A stretch of 64,000 bases of DNA from Aerolutibacter ruishenii (GTDB taxonomy: Bacteria; Pseudomonadota; Gammaproteobacteria; Xanthomonadales; Xanthomonadaceae). A model generated the notes under the pieces. The model made no database searches, was not told the DNA's origin, and saw only the letters and a program-made list of their open reading frames with translations. The stretch lies in assembly GCF_007830115.1 (NCBI RefSeq), contig NZ_VLKP01000005.1:1-64000 (forward strand), in the 5' to 3' direction. Shown piece by piece: positions 42,032-55,715 of the stretch (position 1 is the stretch's first letter; each line of letters begins with the position of its first letter). The position numbers and the translations under genes were made by a program.

Positions 42032-44743
42032 TCACCAGCGATAGGTGAGCTTCACGTTCCAGCGGCGACCCAGCAAGTCGTAGGTCATCGTGTCGGTGTT
42101 GGCGTCCGTCCAGCTCTGGATGAACGGCGCCTGCTTGTCCCACAGGTTGTCGATGCCGAAGGCAACGTCGGCCACCTCGCCGAAGGCGTACTTCACCTGG
42201 GCGTTGTGGTAGCTCAGGCTCGGGGCATGGTCGCCGATGTCACCCGCAGATGCGTTGATGTCGTCAGCCTTGCCGATGTACTGCACGCTGTAGCTGCCCG
42301 ACCACGGGCCTCGTGCCATCGTCAGCGAGGCGAACGAGCGCCAATGGGTGAAACTGCCGCGGCCGCCGGTGATCATGCCGGCGTAGTGGATCTGATCGGC
42401 ACCGTCGAAAGGACGGACGTCGTAGTTCTTCAGGTACGACACGTCCCAGCTCAGGGTGCTGTCCCAGCCGACCAGGCCGAACTGGTACAGCGCGCCCAGG
42501 TCCACGCCGGACACGCGTTCATTGGCGGCGTTGACAGGCTGCGCCGACAGGAAGTCGATCTCGCCCGTGAGCGCGTTGCGGGTGAAGTTGTCGGCGCTGC
42601 AGAACTGGTGCGCCAATCCCGGCCTGTTGTAGCACACCGCCAACTTGGTCGAACCGTCGATGCGCTGGATGGCGTTGTCGATCTTGATGTTGAAGTAGTC
42701 CAGCGTCAGGGTCAGGCCATCGGCGAAGGCCGGTGTCCACACCACACCCACCGTGGTGGTTTCCGCGTCTTCCGGCTTCAGCTTCTGGTTGCCGCCCACC
42801 GTGGTCAGCACCGTGTTGCCCAGCTGGGTGTAGCCCACGGGCACGCCATCGGCCTGGCAGTTCTGGTAGATGGTGGACGACGATGGCTGGCTGCTCCATC
42901 CGTTGCAGGGGTCGGTCGTGGTCAGGTTGCCCTCGGACACGCCGCCGAACAGCTCCGGGACGTTGGGAATGCGGAAGGCGGTGGCGTAGTTGGCGCGCAC
43001 CTTGAGCGACGGCACCACCTGCCAGTCCAGGCCCACCTTGTAGTTGGTGTCGTCACCGAACAGGTCATAGTCGGAGTAGCGCACCGCACCGTTCAACGTC
43101 AGCGAGTCGGCCATCACGCTGTCCTGCAGCAGCGGGACAGCGACTTCGACGAACGCTTCCTTGGCGGTGTACTCGCCCGCGATCGGGTCCTGCTGGTTGC
43201 CGTTGGCGATGCCCAGCACGGTCAACTGGTCCGGATCGCGCCAGCCGCGCTCCTTGCGCACCTCCACGCCCGTCGCCATGCCCACCCAGCCGACCGGCAG
43301 TTCGAACAGCTGGCCGCTCACGTTGGCGGTGAAGCTCTTCTGGTCGTTGCCGCCGTTGTCGCGGGTGGTGAACATGATGTAGTCCAGCACCGCCGGGGTG
43401 AGGTCGCCGTAGCCCAGGTAGTCGCCGCAGGGAATCGCGGCGCCCGGTGCATTGCTGCACACCGCCGTGTTCAGCGTCTGGTCCACGCGGTCCAGGTTGG
43501 CCACATTGGTTGAGCCGTCGATGCCGGTGTTGCGCCCCCAGTTGACGGCCACGCCCCAATCCCAACCGTCACCGATCTGTCCGTCCAGGCCCAGCACCGC
43601 GCGGAAGGTGTCCACCTCCTGGTAGAACTCGCGCACGCCCGCCTCCAGCAGACGGCGGCGCTGCAGGGTCAGGTTCTGCCCGGTGGGGTTGGTCGGGTGC
43701 GTCGCCGAGATCCGGATAGGCCGGTACAGGCCGATGGCGCCCGGCGTGGCCAGCTGGTCCGATTGGCGGTTGGTGTACATCAGTTCGGTGAATGCGCGCA
43801 CGTTGCCGGTCAGCGCGTAGTTGCCGAACGTGCTGAAGCTTATCCGCTTCAGCGGATTGACCGCATTGAGGTACGGATTGGAGTTGAAGTTGTGCTTGGC
43901 GGACGAATAGGTCTCGTAGAAGTTGCCATCGCCGCCGGGGGTCTGGTTGAAGTTGACCCGGCGCCCGTCGGCCAGCACCGCGCGGCCACCGATGGTGGAC
44001 GAACTGCCCACGCACACCAGTTGACCGTCTGATTCGCCTAGGCCGCACGGTGCGCGGTCGGCCATGTTCACCGTGCCAGACTCGGCGTAGTTGATCGCGG
44101 CCATGATCGAGCCGCGTTCGCCGGTGATACCCCAGGCGAAGTCGGCGGCACCCTCTTCGCCGTCCTGCTCGAACGTCTGGCCGTAACGGATGGAGGCCTG
44201 CGCACCTTCGAAATTCTTCTTGGTGATGATGTTGACCACGCCGGCCACTGCATCGGCACCGTAGATGGCGGATGCGCCATCCTTCAGCACTTCGATGCGC
44301 TCAATCAGCGCCACGGGGATGATGTTCAGGTCGACCGAACTGTTGGCACCGGTACCACCGTTGACCACACGCCGGCCATTGAGCAGCACCAGTGTGCGGT
44401 TGATACCAAGGCCGCGCAGGTTGACCTGGGTGGTGCCGTAGCCGTTGTCTGCCCAATAGGCGTTGGTCTGGTTGCCGGCAAAACCGGCGGAGGCCGGCAT
44501 GCGCTGCAGCAGGGTTTCCACCGAAATCGCGCCCGAGCGCTCGATGGTCTCGGTGTCGATCACGGTAACCGGCCCGACGCCGGAGATCGCGGCGCGCTTG
44601 ATGTGGCTGCCCGTGACGGTGACGGTGTCGAGGTTGGTGGCATCCGCCTTGGCGCTGGCGCCCTCCTGCGCCAAGGCGTGGGTCGAAACGCCAGCCGACA
44701 ACAGCGCGGCAACAGCCAGCGCAAGATGGTTACGCATGTACAT
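42032..44743 (-). CDS. TonB-dependent outer-membrane receptor
   Basis: 903 residues from ATG 44743 (AGGGG seven bases upstream). Signal peptide AVAALLSAGVSTHALAQ; a TonB-box-like stretch DTVTVTG follows. The plug has GTTQVNLRGLGINRTLVLLNGRR (one residue block split by family) and INIIPVALIERIEVLKDGAS, then the barrel, which ends in YRW. Substrate unknown. The CopL-like gene upstream and the PepSY/reductase and cytochrome genes downstream suggest uptake of a metal or metal complex followed by reduction. Size is at the larger end for the family, similar to many xanthomonad receptors. Confidence 0.92.
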   Translation of the reverse strand: MYMRNHLALAVAALLSAGVSTHALAQEGASAKADATNLDTVTVTGSHIKRAAISGVGPVTVIDTETIERSGAISVETLLQRMPASAGFAGNQTNAYWADNGYGTTQVNLRGLGINRTLVLLNGRRVVNGGTGANSSVDLNIIPVALIERIEVLKDGASAIYGADAVAGVVNIITKKNFEGAQASIRYGQTFEQDGEEGAADFAWGITGERGSIMAAINYAESGTVNMADRAPCGLGESDGQLVCVGSSSTIGGRAVLADGRRVNFNQTPGGDGNFYETYSSAKHNFNSNPYLNAVNPLKRISFSTFGNYALTGNVRAFTELMYTNRQSDQLATPGAIGLYRPIRISATHPTNPTGQNLTLQRRRLLEAGVREFYQEVDTFRAVLGLDGQIGDGWDWGVAVNWGRNTGIDGSTNVANLDRVDQTLNTAVCSNAPGAAIPCGDYLGYGDLTPAVLDYIMFTTRDNGGNDQKSFTANVSGQLFELPVGWVGMATGVEVRKERGWRDPDQLTVLGIANGNQQDPIAGEYTAKEAFVEVAVPLLQDSVMADSLTLNGAVRYSDYDLFGDDTNYKVGLDWQVVPSLKVRANYATAFRIPNVPELFGGVSEGNLTTTDPCNGWSSQPSSSTIYQNCQADGVPVGYTQLGNTVLTTVGGNQKLKPEDAETTTVGVVWTPAFADGLTLTLDYFNIKIDNAIQRIDGSTKLAVCYNRPGLAHQFCSADNFTRNALTGEIDFLSAQPVNAANERVSGVDLGALYQFGLVGWDSTLSWDVSYLKNYDVRPFDGADQIHYAGMITGGRGSFTHWRSFASLTMARGPWSGSYSVQYIGKADDINASAGDIGDHAPSLSYHNAQVKYAFGEVADVAFGIDNLWDKQAPFIQSWTDANTDTMTYDLLGRRWNVKLTYRW

Positions 44744-44865
44744 GTGAATCCCCTGGAGAGAACGAGTGATCTGGCAGTAGCGCTGCCAAGCCATGACCAA
44801 CAGACCCGGCAGGTCGTCGTGGCGGCGTGCAGCTTCTGGATGGGCCACCGGCGGTGGCGGTCAGA

Positions 44866-45273
44866 TCACCCGATAGGGGGTCGGAATACCGCGGACGTTT
44901 GCGTCCGGGCCACGGCCACCCGCAAAGGTGCGGCGGAACGCATGGAAAGGCGTTGTGGCAAGGCCGGCAATATTTTGTACACGATGAGTTTCACCGCGAA
45001 CGTACAGGGGCACTTGCAACCATCCATGCTCTGGCAATCGCAGTCGTCATGGTCGCCATCGGGCAGGAGGAACGTCCCTTCCGTCTCGCATGCCCCGGAC
45101 GCTGCCTGCGGTTGGCCGTCGCCATGATGTGCCGCAGGGTCGGAGGCCGCCACTACAGGCGCCGTCTCGGCCATCCGGACGGCCATGGCGCTGGCTTTCC
45201 ACAGCGACAACCCGCCATCGAGGCAGAACGCCACGATCAGCAGGCACCGCAGCGCGAGCGCAGACCAAGCCAT
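44866..45273 (-). CDS. CopL-like Cys-rich small protein (second copy)
   Basis: 135 residues. An N-terminal hydrophobic signal or anchor (ALALRCLLIVAFCLDGGLSL) is followed by a His/Asp/Cys cluster, DGDHDDCDCQSMDGCKCPC, well suited for soft-metal binding. The layout is that of CopL, whose better match is at 3874. Located 122 bases before the TonB receptor gene on the same strand, it may control or sense metal for that receptor. The upstream 110 bases are shared with a divergent phosphorylase gene and carry two palindromes. Confidence 0.7.
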   Translation of the reverse strand: MAWSALALRCLLIVAFCLDGGLSLWKASAMAVRMAETAPVVAASDPAAHHGDGQPQAASGACETEGTFLLPDGDHDDCDCQSMDGCKCPCTFAVKLIVYKILPALPQRLSMRSAAPLRVAVARTQTSAVFRPPIG

Positions 45274-45384
45274 GAGTCCGAAATTGATCCCCGGGGATAC
45301 GATTCATCTGATACCACGCCAAAATTTGGCGTGTCAATAAACAGTTTCTGTTTCAATTACAACCATCCTCCCGAGGCGCGTCCA
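45274..45384. promoter_or_regulatory. Divergent promoter region with two palindromes
   Basis: ATCCCCGGGGAT (45287-45298) is a perfect 12-base palindrome; ACGCCAAAATTTGGCGT (45316-45332) has eight-base arms around one base. TGTCAA and AATTAC-like elements follow. The region lies between the CopL-like gene (minus) and the phosphorylase gene (plus) and could hold operators for both. No known regulator fits exactly. Confidence 0.5.
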
Positions 45385-46905
45385 TTGAACAGAGAAGCCG
45401 ACCGTACCGGGCTGCGGGTCATCCGCGCCGGCATTGATACCTACCAGCAACCGGTCGTCTACATGCACCGCGACTGCGAAGTCTGCCGGTCCGAGGGTTT
45501 CGCCGCCCTGACCCGGGTGAGCATGCGCATCGACCATCGCGAACTGATCGCCACCCTGAACGTGGTGGTCAGCGACCTGTTGCCGGCCGACGCGGTGGCC
45601 CTGTCGGAAGCCGCGTGGAGCGCCATCCAGCCTGAGCCGGATGCAATCGCCACCTTCTACCATCCTGAACCGCCGCGCTCGGCCGGGGCGCTGCGCGCCA
45701 AGGTGTTCGGCCAGCGCCTGGAGGAGGCCGATTACCTGGCCTTGATGCAGGACACGGTGCACAATCGCCTGTCCGATATCGAACTGGCGGCCTTCGTGAC
45801 CGCCTGCGCCGGCGAGCGCCTGGACCACGGTGAGACCACCGCCCTGACCCGCGCGATGGTCGCCGTGGGCGATACGCTCGACTGGGGCGAAGGCCCGGTG
45901 CTGGACAAGCATTGCGTCGGCGGCCTGCCCGGCAATCGCACCACGCCCATTATCGTCGCCATCGTGGCGTCACTGGGCTACCGCATTCCCAAGACCTCCT
46001 CGCGCGCCATCACCTCGCCGGCGGGGACGGCCGACACCATGGAAGTCATGGCGCCGGTGGAACTGGACCTGGACGCGATGCGTTACGTGGTCGAGCGCGA
46101 GGGGGGCTGCGTGGTGTGGGGCGGCAACGTCCGCCTCAGCCCGGCCGATGACGTGCTCATCCGGGTGGAGCGGCCGCTGGACTTCGACAGTGATGGCCAG
46201 CTGGTCGCCAGCATCCTGTCCAAGAAGGTCGCCGCCGGCTCCAACCACGTGCTGATCGACATGCCGGTGGGCCCCACGGCCAAGGTGCGCTCCGCTGCCG
46301 CGGCCGATTCGCTGACCGGGCGCCTGGCCGGCACTGCCGCGGCCTTGGGCCTGCGCGTGGCGGTCAACCGCTCCGATGGCCGCCAGCCCGTCGGGTACGG
46401 CATCGGTCCGGCGCTGGAAGCTGCGGATGTGTTGAGCGTCCTGCGCGGCGACCCCGACGCCCCGGCTGACCTGCGCGAGCGCTCCATCGCGCTGGCCGGT
46501 GACCTGCTGGACCTGGTGCCGGGCAACGTGATCGGGCGCGGCCGGGGCTTGGCCGAGCAGTCGCTGGCGTCCGGCCAGGCACTGGCCAAGTTCATGGCCA
46601 TCTGCGACGCGCAGGGCGGCTTCACCGAGCCGAAGTTCGCCCGCCATCGCGCGGATGTGCTTGCGCCGCGCAACGGCACGGTCATGGCCATCGACAACCG
46701 CCGCTTGTCCAAAGTGGCCAAGCTGGCGGGCGCACCGGTTTCGCCCGCCGCGGGGCTGGTGTCGCGGTGGCGGATCGGTGACCGGATCAGTGCCGGTGAG
46801 CCGATGTTCACCGTGCATGCGCAATCCAAAGGTCAACTGGAATACGCACTCGACTACACGCAGGCGTGCCCGACCATCTTCGATCTTCGTGAGGACCCGA
46901 CATGA
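45385..46905 (+). CDS. Thymidine phosphorylase family protein, AMP-phosphorylase-like
   Basis: 506 residues. TTG 45385 is chosen: GAGG lies upstream and the protein then begins as relatives do (GLRVIRAGIDTYQQPVVYMH). There is no ATG in frame nearby. An N-terminal extension domain (1-90) with CEVC is followed by the phosphorylase core: LDKHCVGGLPGNRTTPIIVA, TSSRAITSPAGTADTMEV, and SILSKKVAAGSNHVLIDMPV. These motifs are closer to archaeal AMP phosphorylase than to E. coli thymidine phosphorylase. The product would be ribose 1,5-bisphosphate or a related sugar phosphate. It overlaps prs by four bases, linking it to PRPP metabolism. Confidence 0.88.
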   Translation: MNREADRTGLRVIRAGIDTYQQPVVYMHRDCEVCRSEGFAALTRVSMRIDHRELIATLNVVVSDLLPADAVALSEAAWSAIQPEPDAIATFYHPEPPRSAGALRAKVFGQRLEEADYLALMQDTVHNRLSDIELAAFVTACAGERLDHGETTALTRAMVAVGDTLDWGEGPVLDKHCVGGLPGNRTTPIIVAIVASLGYRIPKTSSRAITSPAGTADTMEVMAPVELDLDAMRYVVEREGGCVVWGGNVRLSPADDVLIRVERPLDFDSDGQLVASILSKKVAAGSNHVLIDMPVGPTAKVRSAAAADSLTGRLAGTAAALGLRVAVNRSDGRQPVGYGIGPALEAADVLSVLRGDPDAPADLRERSIALAGDLLDLVPGNVIGRGRGLAEQSLASGQALAKFMAICDAQGGFTEPKFARHRADVLAPRNGTVMAIDNRRLSKVAKLAGAPVSPAAGLVSRWRIGDRISAGEPMFTVHAQSKGQLEYALDYTQACPTIFDLREDPT

Positions 46906-47834
46906 GCCTGGTCCTGCTGCCCTTCCCGGCCCAGCGCACGTTGGCCGCGCAGATGGTGGATGCGCTGCGCATGCCCGCTTCCGGCTCGGATCATCCTTCC
47001 GACGTTCGCGTGGGGCGCCTGGATTGGCGGCGCTTCCCGGATGGCGAGTCGCTGGTCACCCTCGATGACGCGCTGGCCGATGCCGACGTGGCCATCGTCG
47101 CCAGCCTGCATGATCCGGACGCCATGGCGTTGGCACTGCGCTTCGCCGCGGATACCGCGCGCGAGTTCGGTGCGCGCTCGGTGGGTCTGGTGGCGCCCTA
47201 CCTCGCCTACATGCGCCAGGACAAGCGTTTCCATGCCGGGGAAGCGGTCAGCGCGCCCCTGTTCGCGCGCTTCATCAGCGAAAGTTTCGACTGGCTGGTC
47301 ACCGTGGATCCGCACCTGCACCGCATCCATGCATTGGATGAGGTGTATGACATCCCCAGTCGCGTCGTGGCGGCGGCCCCGGCGGTGGCCGACTGGATCC
47401 GGCGCGAGGTCGAGCGGCCGATCCTCATCGGGCCGGACAGCGAAAGCGAGCAATGGGTGCGTGGCATCGCCACGCGCGCCGGTGCGCCCTACCAGGTGCT
47501 GGAAAAGCAGCGCCGTGGCGACCGCGACGTGAGCGTCAGTCTGCCCGATGCCGCTGCGGCCCGCGGGCGCAACCCCGTCATCGTGGATGACATCGTTTCC
47601 TCTGGCCGCACCGTGATCGAAACCCTGGGCCAGTTGCACCGTCTGGGCTTGTCACCGGCGACCTGCGTGGCCATCCATGCGGTGTTTGCCGGCGATGCGC
47701 ATGCGCAACTGCTGGCGGCGGGTGCGCTGCGGATCGTCACCACCGACAGCATTGCCCACCCCAGCAACGGCATTGGCTTGGCGCAACCGCTGGCCGAGGC
47801 GATTCGCGAACTCGTGGGCCGCGTCGAGGCGTGA
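46902..47834 (+). CDS. prs: Ribose-phosphate diphosphokinase (intact copy)
   Basis: 310 residues. DPHLHRIHALDE stands for the metal/ATP region, ESEQWVRGIA for the central strand and VIVDDIVSSGRTVIETL for the PRPP loop. It makes PRPP from ribose 5-phosphate and ATP, or in this context may handle the sugar phosphate from the phosphorylase. It is shorter and more divergent than the housekeeping Prs of about 315 residues, so it is probably a second, specialised enzyme. A decayed copy lies at 20203. The start overlaps the phosphorylase stop. Convergent with the CDF gene, 15 bases apart. Confidence 0.9.
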   Translation: MSLVLLPFPAQRTLAAQMVDALRMPASGSDHPSDVRVGRLDWRRFPDGESLVTLDDALADADVAIVASLHDPDAMALALRFAADTAREFGARSVGLVAPYLAYMRQDKRFHAGEAVSAPLFARFISESFDWLVTVDPHLHRIHALDEVYDIPSRVVAAAPAVADWIRREVERPILIGPDSESEQWVRGIATRAGAPYQVLEKQRRGDRDVSVSLPDAAAARGRNPVIVDDIVSSGRTVIETLGQLHRLGLSPATCVAIHAVFAGDAHAQLLAAGALRIVTTDSIAHPSNGIGLAQPLAEAIRELVGRVEA

Positions 47835-47849
47835 TCCCCGGGCGACCGG

Positions 47850-48494
47850 TCACGTCACCTGGGAATTCTGTGGTGAGCCTTGGCGCATTGCCTCCCATGA
47901 CGCACGAAACACGCGCACGGCAGACCGCAGGAACAACACCAGCAGGCCGGCGGCGATCACCAGGTCAGGCCAGCCGGCATCGAACAGCCAGACGCCCAGG
48001 GCGGCGGCAAGCACCGCGAGCCCTTCCCAGACATCGTTGCGCGAGCACTCCCACGCCGATGCCAGGTTGACGTCCCCATGCCGATAGGGCGTCAGCAGGC
48101 GCAGGCACAGCAGGTTGGCGCCCAGGTTGAGCAAGGCGGCCACACCGATGCCCTCGAACAGTGGCACCGCGGGATTCGCCAGCCGCCAGACGATCTGCGC
48201 ACCCACCACCAACGCCGCCAGCAGGATCAGCGCGCCTTTGAACAGCGAAACCCGGGCCTTGGCCGCCGTGCTGGCCCCGACCACCGCCAGGCTCAGCGCA
48301 TAGGTCAGCGCATCACCGAGGTTGTCCAGCCCGCCGGACAACAGCGAGGATGAGCGCGACCACCAGGCCGCGCCCACCATCATTGCAAACGTAACCAGGT
48401 TGAGTACCAGTACCACCTTCAGGACGCGCTTCTGGCGCGCCTGCAAGGCCTGCACGTCAATGGTCGTACCGCAGCACGCGCCACAATCACCCAT
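47850..48494 (-). CDS. Cation diffusion facilitator family transporter, short form
   Basis: 214 residues, six hydrophobic helices. A Cys-rich N-terminus (MGDCGACC) is followed by TM2 with SSSLLSGGLDNLGDALTYAL, the D-x3-D metal site. TM5 has WECSRNDVWE and a later Asp in GWPDLVIAAG. There is no C-terminal cytoplasmic domain, so the protein is at the lower size limit. Likely export of Zn, Co or Cd into the periplasm for the CzcCBA-type pump encoded next to it. It precedes nothing on its strand within 300 bases and lies 14 bases downstream of the pump gene. Confidence 0.85.
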   Translation of the reverse strand: MGDCGACCGTTIDVQALQARQKRVLKVVLVLNLVTFAMMVGAAWWSRSSSLLSGGLDNLGDALTYALSLAVVGASTAAKARVSLFKGALILLAALVVGAQIVWRLANPAVPLFEGIGVAALLNLGANLLCLRLLTPYRHGDVNLASAWECSRNDVWEGLAVLAAALGVWLFDAGWPDLVIAAGLLVLFLRSAVRVFRASWEAMRQGSPQNSQVT

Positions 48495-48508
48495 GGATCA
48501 ATCCTCCG

Positions 48509-52982
<4,474 letters not shown>

Positions 52983-52986
<4 letters not shown>

Positions 52987-54278
52987 GGGTTGTTTCCTTG
53001 TGCGGGCGCGTCGGGGCCGGCGACGAACGCCTGGCCGGTCAAACGCTGGATTTCAATCAGGGCGCGCTGGGCCTCCAGCGCGGCATCAAGGCGTTGGCGG
53101 CGAGCCAGGTTCTGCTCGGCCTGCAGCTGTGCCCATTCCAGGTAGCTGATGGCACCGGCGCGGTAGGCGCGCTCGGCGGCAGTTTCGGCCCGCGCGAGCT
53201 TGGGCAGCACATCGCTGCGCAGGCGCTCGGTTTCGGCCTGTGCCACGCGGTAACGGCCATGGGCTTCGACCAGCGTGGCGTACAGCGACAGGCCCTTGGC
53301 CTCGCGCTCGATCTCAAGGCTGGCCAACTCGGCCTCGGCGGCGCGGATGCCGGGCATGGCGCGGTTGCGCGTGCCCACGGGCATGGACACGCTGCCGACC
53401 AGTGCGGTGTCGTCACTGGCCTGCAACCGTCGCACGCCCACCTGCCAGCCCAGGTCCGGCGTCGCATCCGCGCGCGCCAGCTGCAGCCGGGCCTCGCGGA
53501 TGCGGCGTTCGTCGGCGAACTGGGCCAGCTCCGGTGTGCTGTCCAGCAGCGCGGCCAGCGCCGAAGCCTCCTCGATGGCGGGCAATGCCGTAGGGTCGAT
53601 GTCCGCCACCGTGAACGTGGGTTCGCGTTCGCCCCACATCGCCGCCAGATGCTGGCGAGCGGCGCGCTCGGCGTGCTCGTTGCGAGCCAGCTCAAGCTCC
53701 GCGCGCGCCAGGGCCGCCTGTGCGGTCAACACCACCGACTCCGGCGATGCGCCTGCCTGCAAACGATGGCGCGCCGCCGCCACGGTGCGCTGACGCTGCC
53801 CGATATCGGCCGTGGCGATGCCGTGTTGCTGGCGCGCCGCCACCACCGCCAGGTACCGGCGCGCGACTTCCGCCAGCAGGTCCAGGCGTCGGGTCTCGCG
53901 CTCCACCGCCAAGGCGTCGATGCGGCTCTGCACCAGGGTGCGGCGGGCATCGAGCTTGCCGCCACGCTCCAGCACCGAGGCCAGGGTCAGGGTCAGTTCC
54001 GCGCCCTGCACGCCGCTGGTGTCACCCGTGCCAAGGGCATTCTCGACGGATGCACCGACGACCAGCGCCGGCCGTTGCAAGGCACGGTCGCGCTCGGCGG
54101 CCAGCACATCGCCGCGGGCGCTGTACAGGCGCAGCTCGGGGTGGGAGGTGGCGACGCGTGCAATGGCGTCGTCCAGGGTCAGGCGGCTTTCCACCGCCGA
54201 TGGGGCCGCGGTCGCCGTGGGTCCAGCCACGGCAACCACCACGACCCACGCGGCCAGGGCCGCGAGTCGCAAACGCAT
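52983..54278 (-). CDS. czcC: RND outer-membrane factor, CzcC type
   Basis: 431 residues. Signal peptide (LAALAAWVVVVAVAGPTATA), then two TolC-type repeats: AIARVATSHPELRLYSARGD and LDSTPELAQFADERRIREAR. Long helices rich in Ala, Arg and Glu form the tunnel. It is first in the czcC-czcB-czcA-CDF transcript and follows the small CzcI-like gene by 62 bases. Length is normal for CzcC. Confidence 0.88.
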
Positions 54279-54340
54279 GGGGATACTCTCCGAAAATCCG
54301 GTAAATCAAAGACGCAACGCCGGCATCCGCCGGCCCAGTC

Positions 54341-54736
54341 TCACGCCAGGATGGGAGGTCGGAACGGAGTGGCGGCCGGCGACGGCACGATCGAGTGCGT
54401 CATGGCCGCAGGTAGTGCGATGGGCATGGCCTGCACCGCCAGCTGGGGCGGTGTGAAGCCCTGCAACCCCACCGTCTGCCCGCAGCAGTGGGCGTAGTGC
54501 AGCAACTGGTGTGTGGGGTCCTGCGCGTCGGTATCGTCGGACGCCGTCGCCGCCCCGTCGTGCGCGTGCGCCTTGAAATGCTCGGAATGGCCGGGGGCGG
54601 AGTCGCCGTGCGCGGTGAACTCATGCAGCTCACCCATGGTGCCAAGCGCCTGCTGCGTCATTCCGCCAAGCACGAACAGCGCCAGCATGAGCATGCGCAG
54701 CGTCGCGAGCAGGCGTTGGCGGCGGGGGCGAGCCAT
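54341..54736 (-). CDS. Small His/Cys exported protein, CzcI-like
   Basis: 131 residues. Basic start and a hydrophobic signal (MLMLALFVLGGMTQQALG), then a His-rich middle (HGDSAPGHSEHFKAHAHDG) and LLHYAHCCGQTVGLQGF. Position directly before czcC matches CzcI, a small periplasmic regulator in Cupriavidus; DUF2946-type proteins look similar. Metal binding is likely from composition. It is the third small Cys/His protein of this window that heads a metal operon (with 3874 and 11047; compare 44866). Confidence 0.65.
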   Translation of the reverse strand: MARPRRQRLLATLRMLMLALFVLGGMTQQALGTMGELHEFTAHGDSAPGHSEHFKAHAHDGAATASDDTDAQDPTHQLLHYAHCCGQTVGLQGFTPPQLAVQAMPIALPAAMTHSIVPSPAATPFRPPILA

Positions 54737-54793
54737 GACGCAAGGTTAACCCATCGCGCCGACGGGCGGTAATCGTGGTCGACGTCATCCAAT

Positions 54794-54807
54794 CTGATCG
54801 GAATCAA
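54794..54807 (+). promoter_or_regulatory. Degenerate FNR/ANR-type box
   Basis: CTGATCGGAATCAA differs from TTGAT-N4-ATCAA in one base. It lies 58 bases before the SDR start, so activation from this site is possible. Confidence 0.4.
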
Positions 54808-54865
54808 GTCATCGTGCGGCACCAGACATGAGCATGTGGCAGACCTTCCCCGTCAGGAGCCCGGC

Positions 54866-55639
54866 ATGAACCGCGTCCAAGGCAAGACCTGCATCGTCAC
54901 CGGCGGCGCCGTCGGCATCGGCCACGCCTGCGTGTCGCGGCTGGCGGAGGAAGGCGCGGCCGTGGCGATCTTCGACCGGCTGGACGCCGAGGGCGAGGCG
55001 CTGGCCAACGCCATCAACCACGCCGGGGGCAAGGCCCGTTATTGGCACGTGGACGTCACCCGCGAGGCCGACGTGGCCCGAGCCATCACCGAGGTGGCCG
55101 ACCACTTCGGCAGCGTGGACGTGCTGGTCAACAACGCCGGCATTTCCGGCAGCACCAAGCTCACCCACGAGATCACCGAGGAGGAGTGGGATCGGGTGCA
55201 GGCGGTCAACGTGAAAGGCGTGCTGTTCTGCACCAAGCACGCACTGCCGCACATGAAGCGCGCGGGTGCCGGCAGCATCATCAACCTGTCGTCCATTTAC
55301 GGGTTGGTGGGCGCGCCGGACGTGCCCGCGTACCACGCCTCCAAGGGCGCGGTGCGGCTGATGAGCAAGACCGACGCGATGATCTACGCGCCCGACCGCA
55401 TCCGCGTGAACTCCATCCATCCGGGCTACATCTGGACGCCGATGGTGGAGCACCACCTGCAGGCCAGTGGGGCCACCGACCTGGCGGCCGCCCGCGACGA
55501 GGTGGGCCGGTTGCACCCGCTGGGCCACATGGGCGAGCCGGATGACATCGCCTGGGGCGTGGTGTACCTGGCGTCGGAGGAGTCCAAGTTCGTGACCGGT
55601 TCGGAACTGGTGATCGACGGCGGGTATTCGGCGCACTGA
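54866..55639 (+). CDS. Short-chain dehydrogenase/reductase
   Basis: 257 residues from ATG 54866, preceded by AGGAGCCCGGC. An ATG at 54836 would add ten residues without a better ribosome site. Classical SDR motifs: TGGAVGIG cofactor loop, DVLVNNAGISG, catalytic Ser in IINLSSIYG and Y-x3-K in AYHASKGAV, and GSELVIDGGYSAH at the end. NAD(H) preference is likely from Asp in AIFDRLD. The substrate is unknown. It stands alone between the czc cluster and a chromate transporter gene, with a weak FNR-type site upstream. Confidence 0.88.
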   Translation: MNRVQGKTCIVTGGAVGIGHACVSRLAEEGAAVAIFDRLDAEGEALANAINHAGGKARYWHVDVTREADVARAITEVADHFGSVDVLVNNAGISGSTKLTHEITEEEWDRVQAVNVKGVLFCTKHALPHMKRAGAGSIINLSSIYGLVGAPDVPAYHASKGAVRLMSKTDAMIYAPDRIRVNSIHPGYIWTPMVEHHLQASGATDLAAARDEVGRLHPLGHMGEPDDIAWGVVYLASEESKFVTGSELVIDGGYSAH

Positions 55640-55690
55640 CGCCTGCGCACGCGGCGACGCTTTACGCAGCCACGGCGACGTTCCCATACT

Positions 55691-55712
55691 CGCGTTCCCT
55701 GAGCGGAACGCG
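55691..55712 (+). promoter_or_regulatory. Perfect hairpin just before the second chromate transporter start
   Basis: CGCGTTCC, six-base loop, GGAACGCG, ending three bases before the ATG at 55716. In mRNA the stem would cover the ribosome binding zone, so it may restrain translation or act as the SDR terminator. Confidence 0.5.
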
Positions 55713-55715
55713 GGC

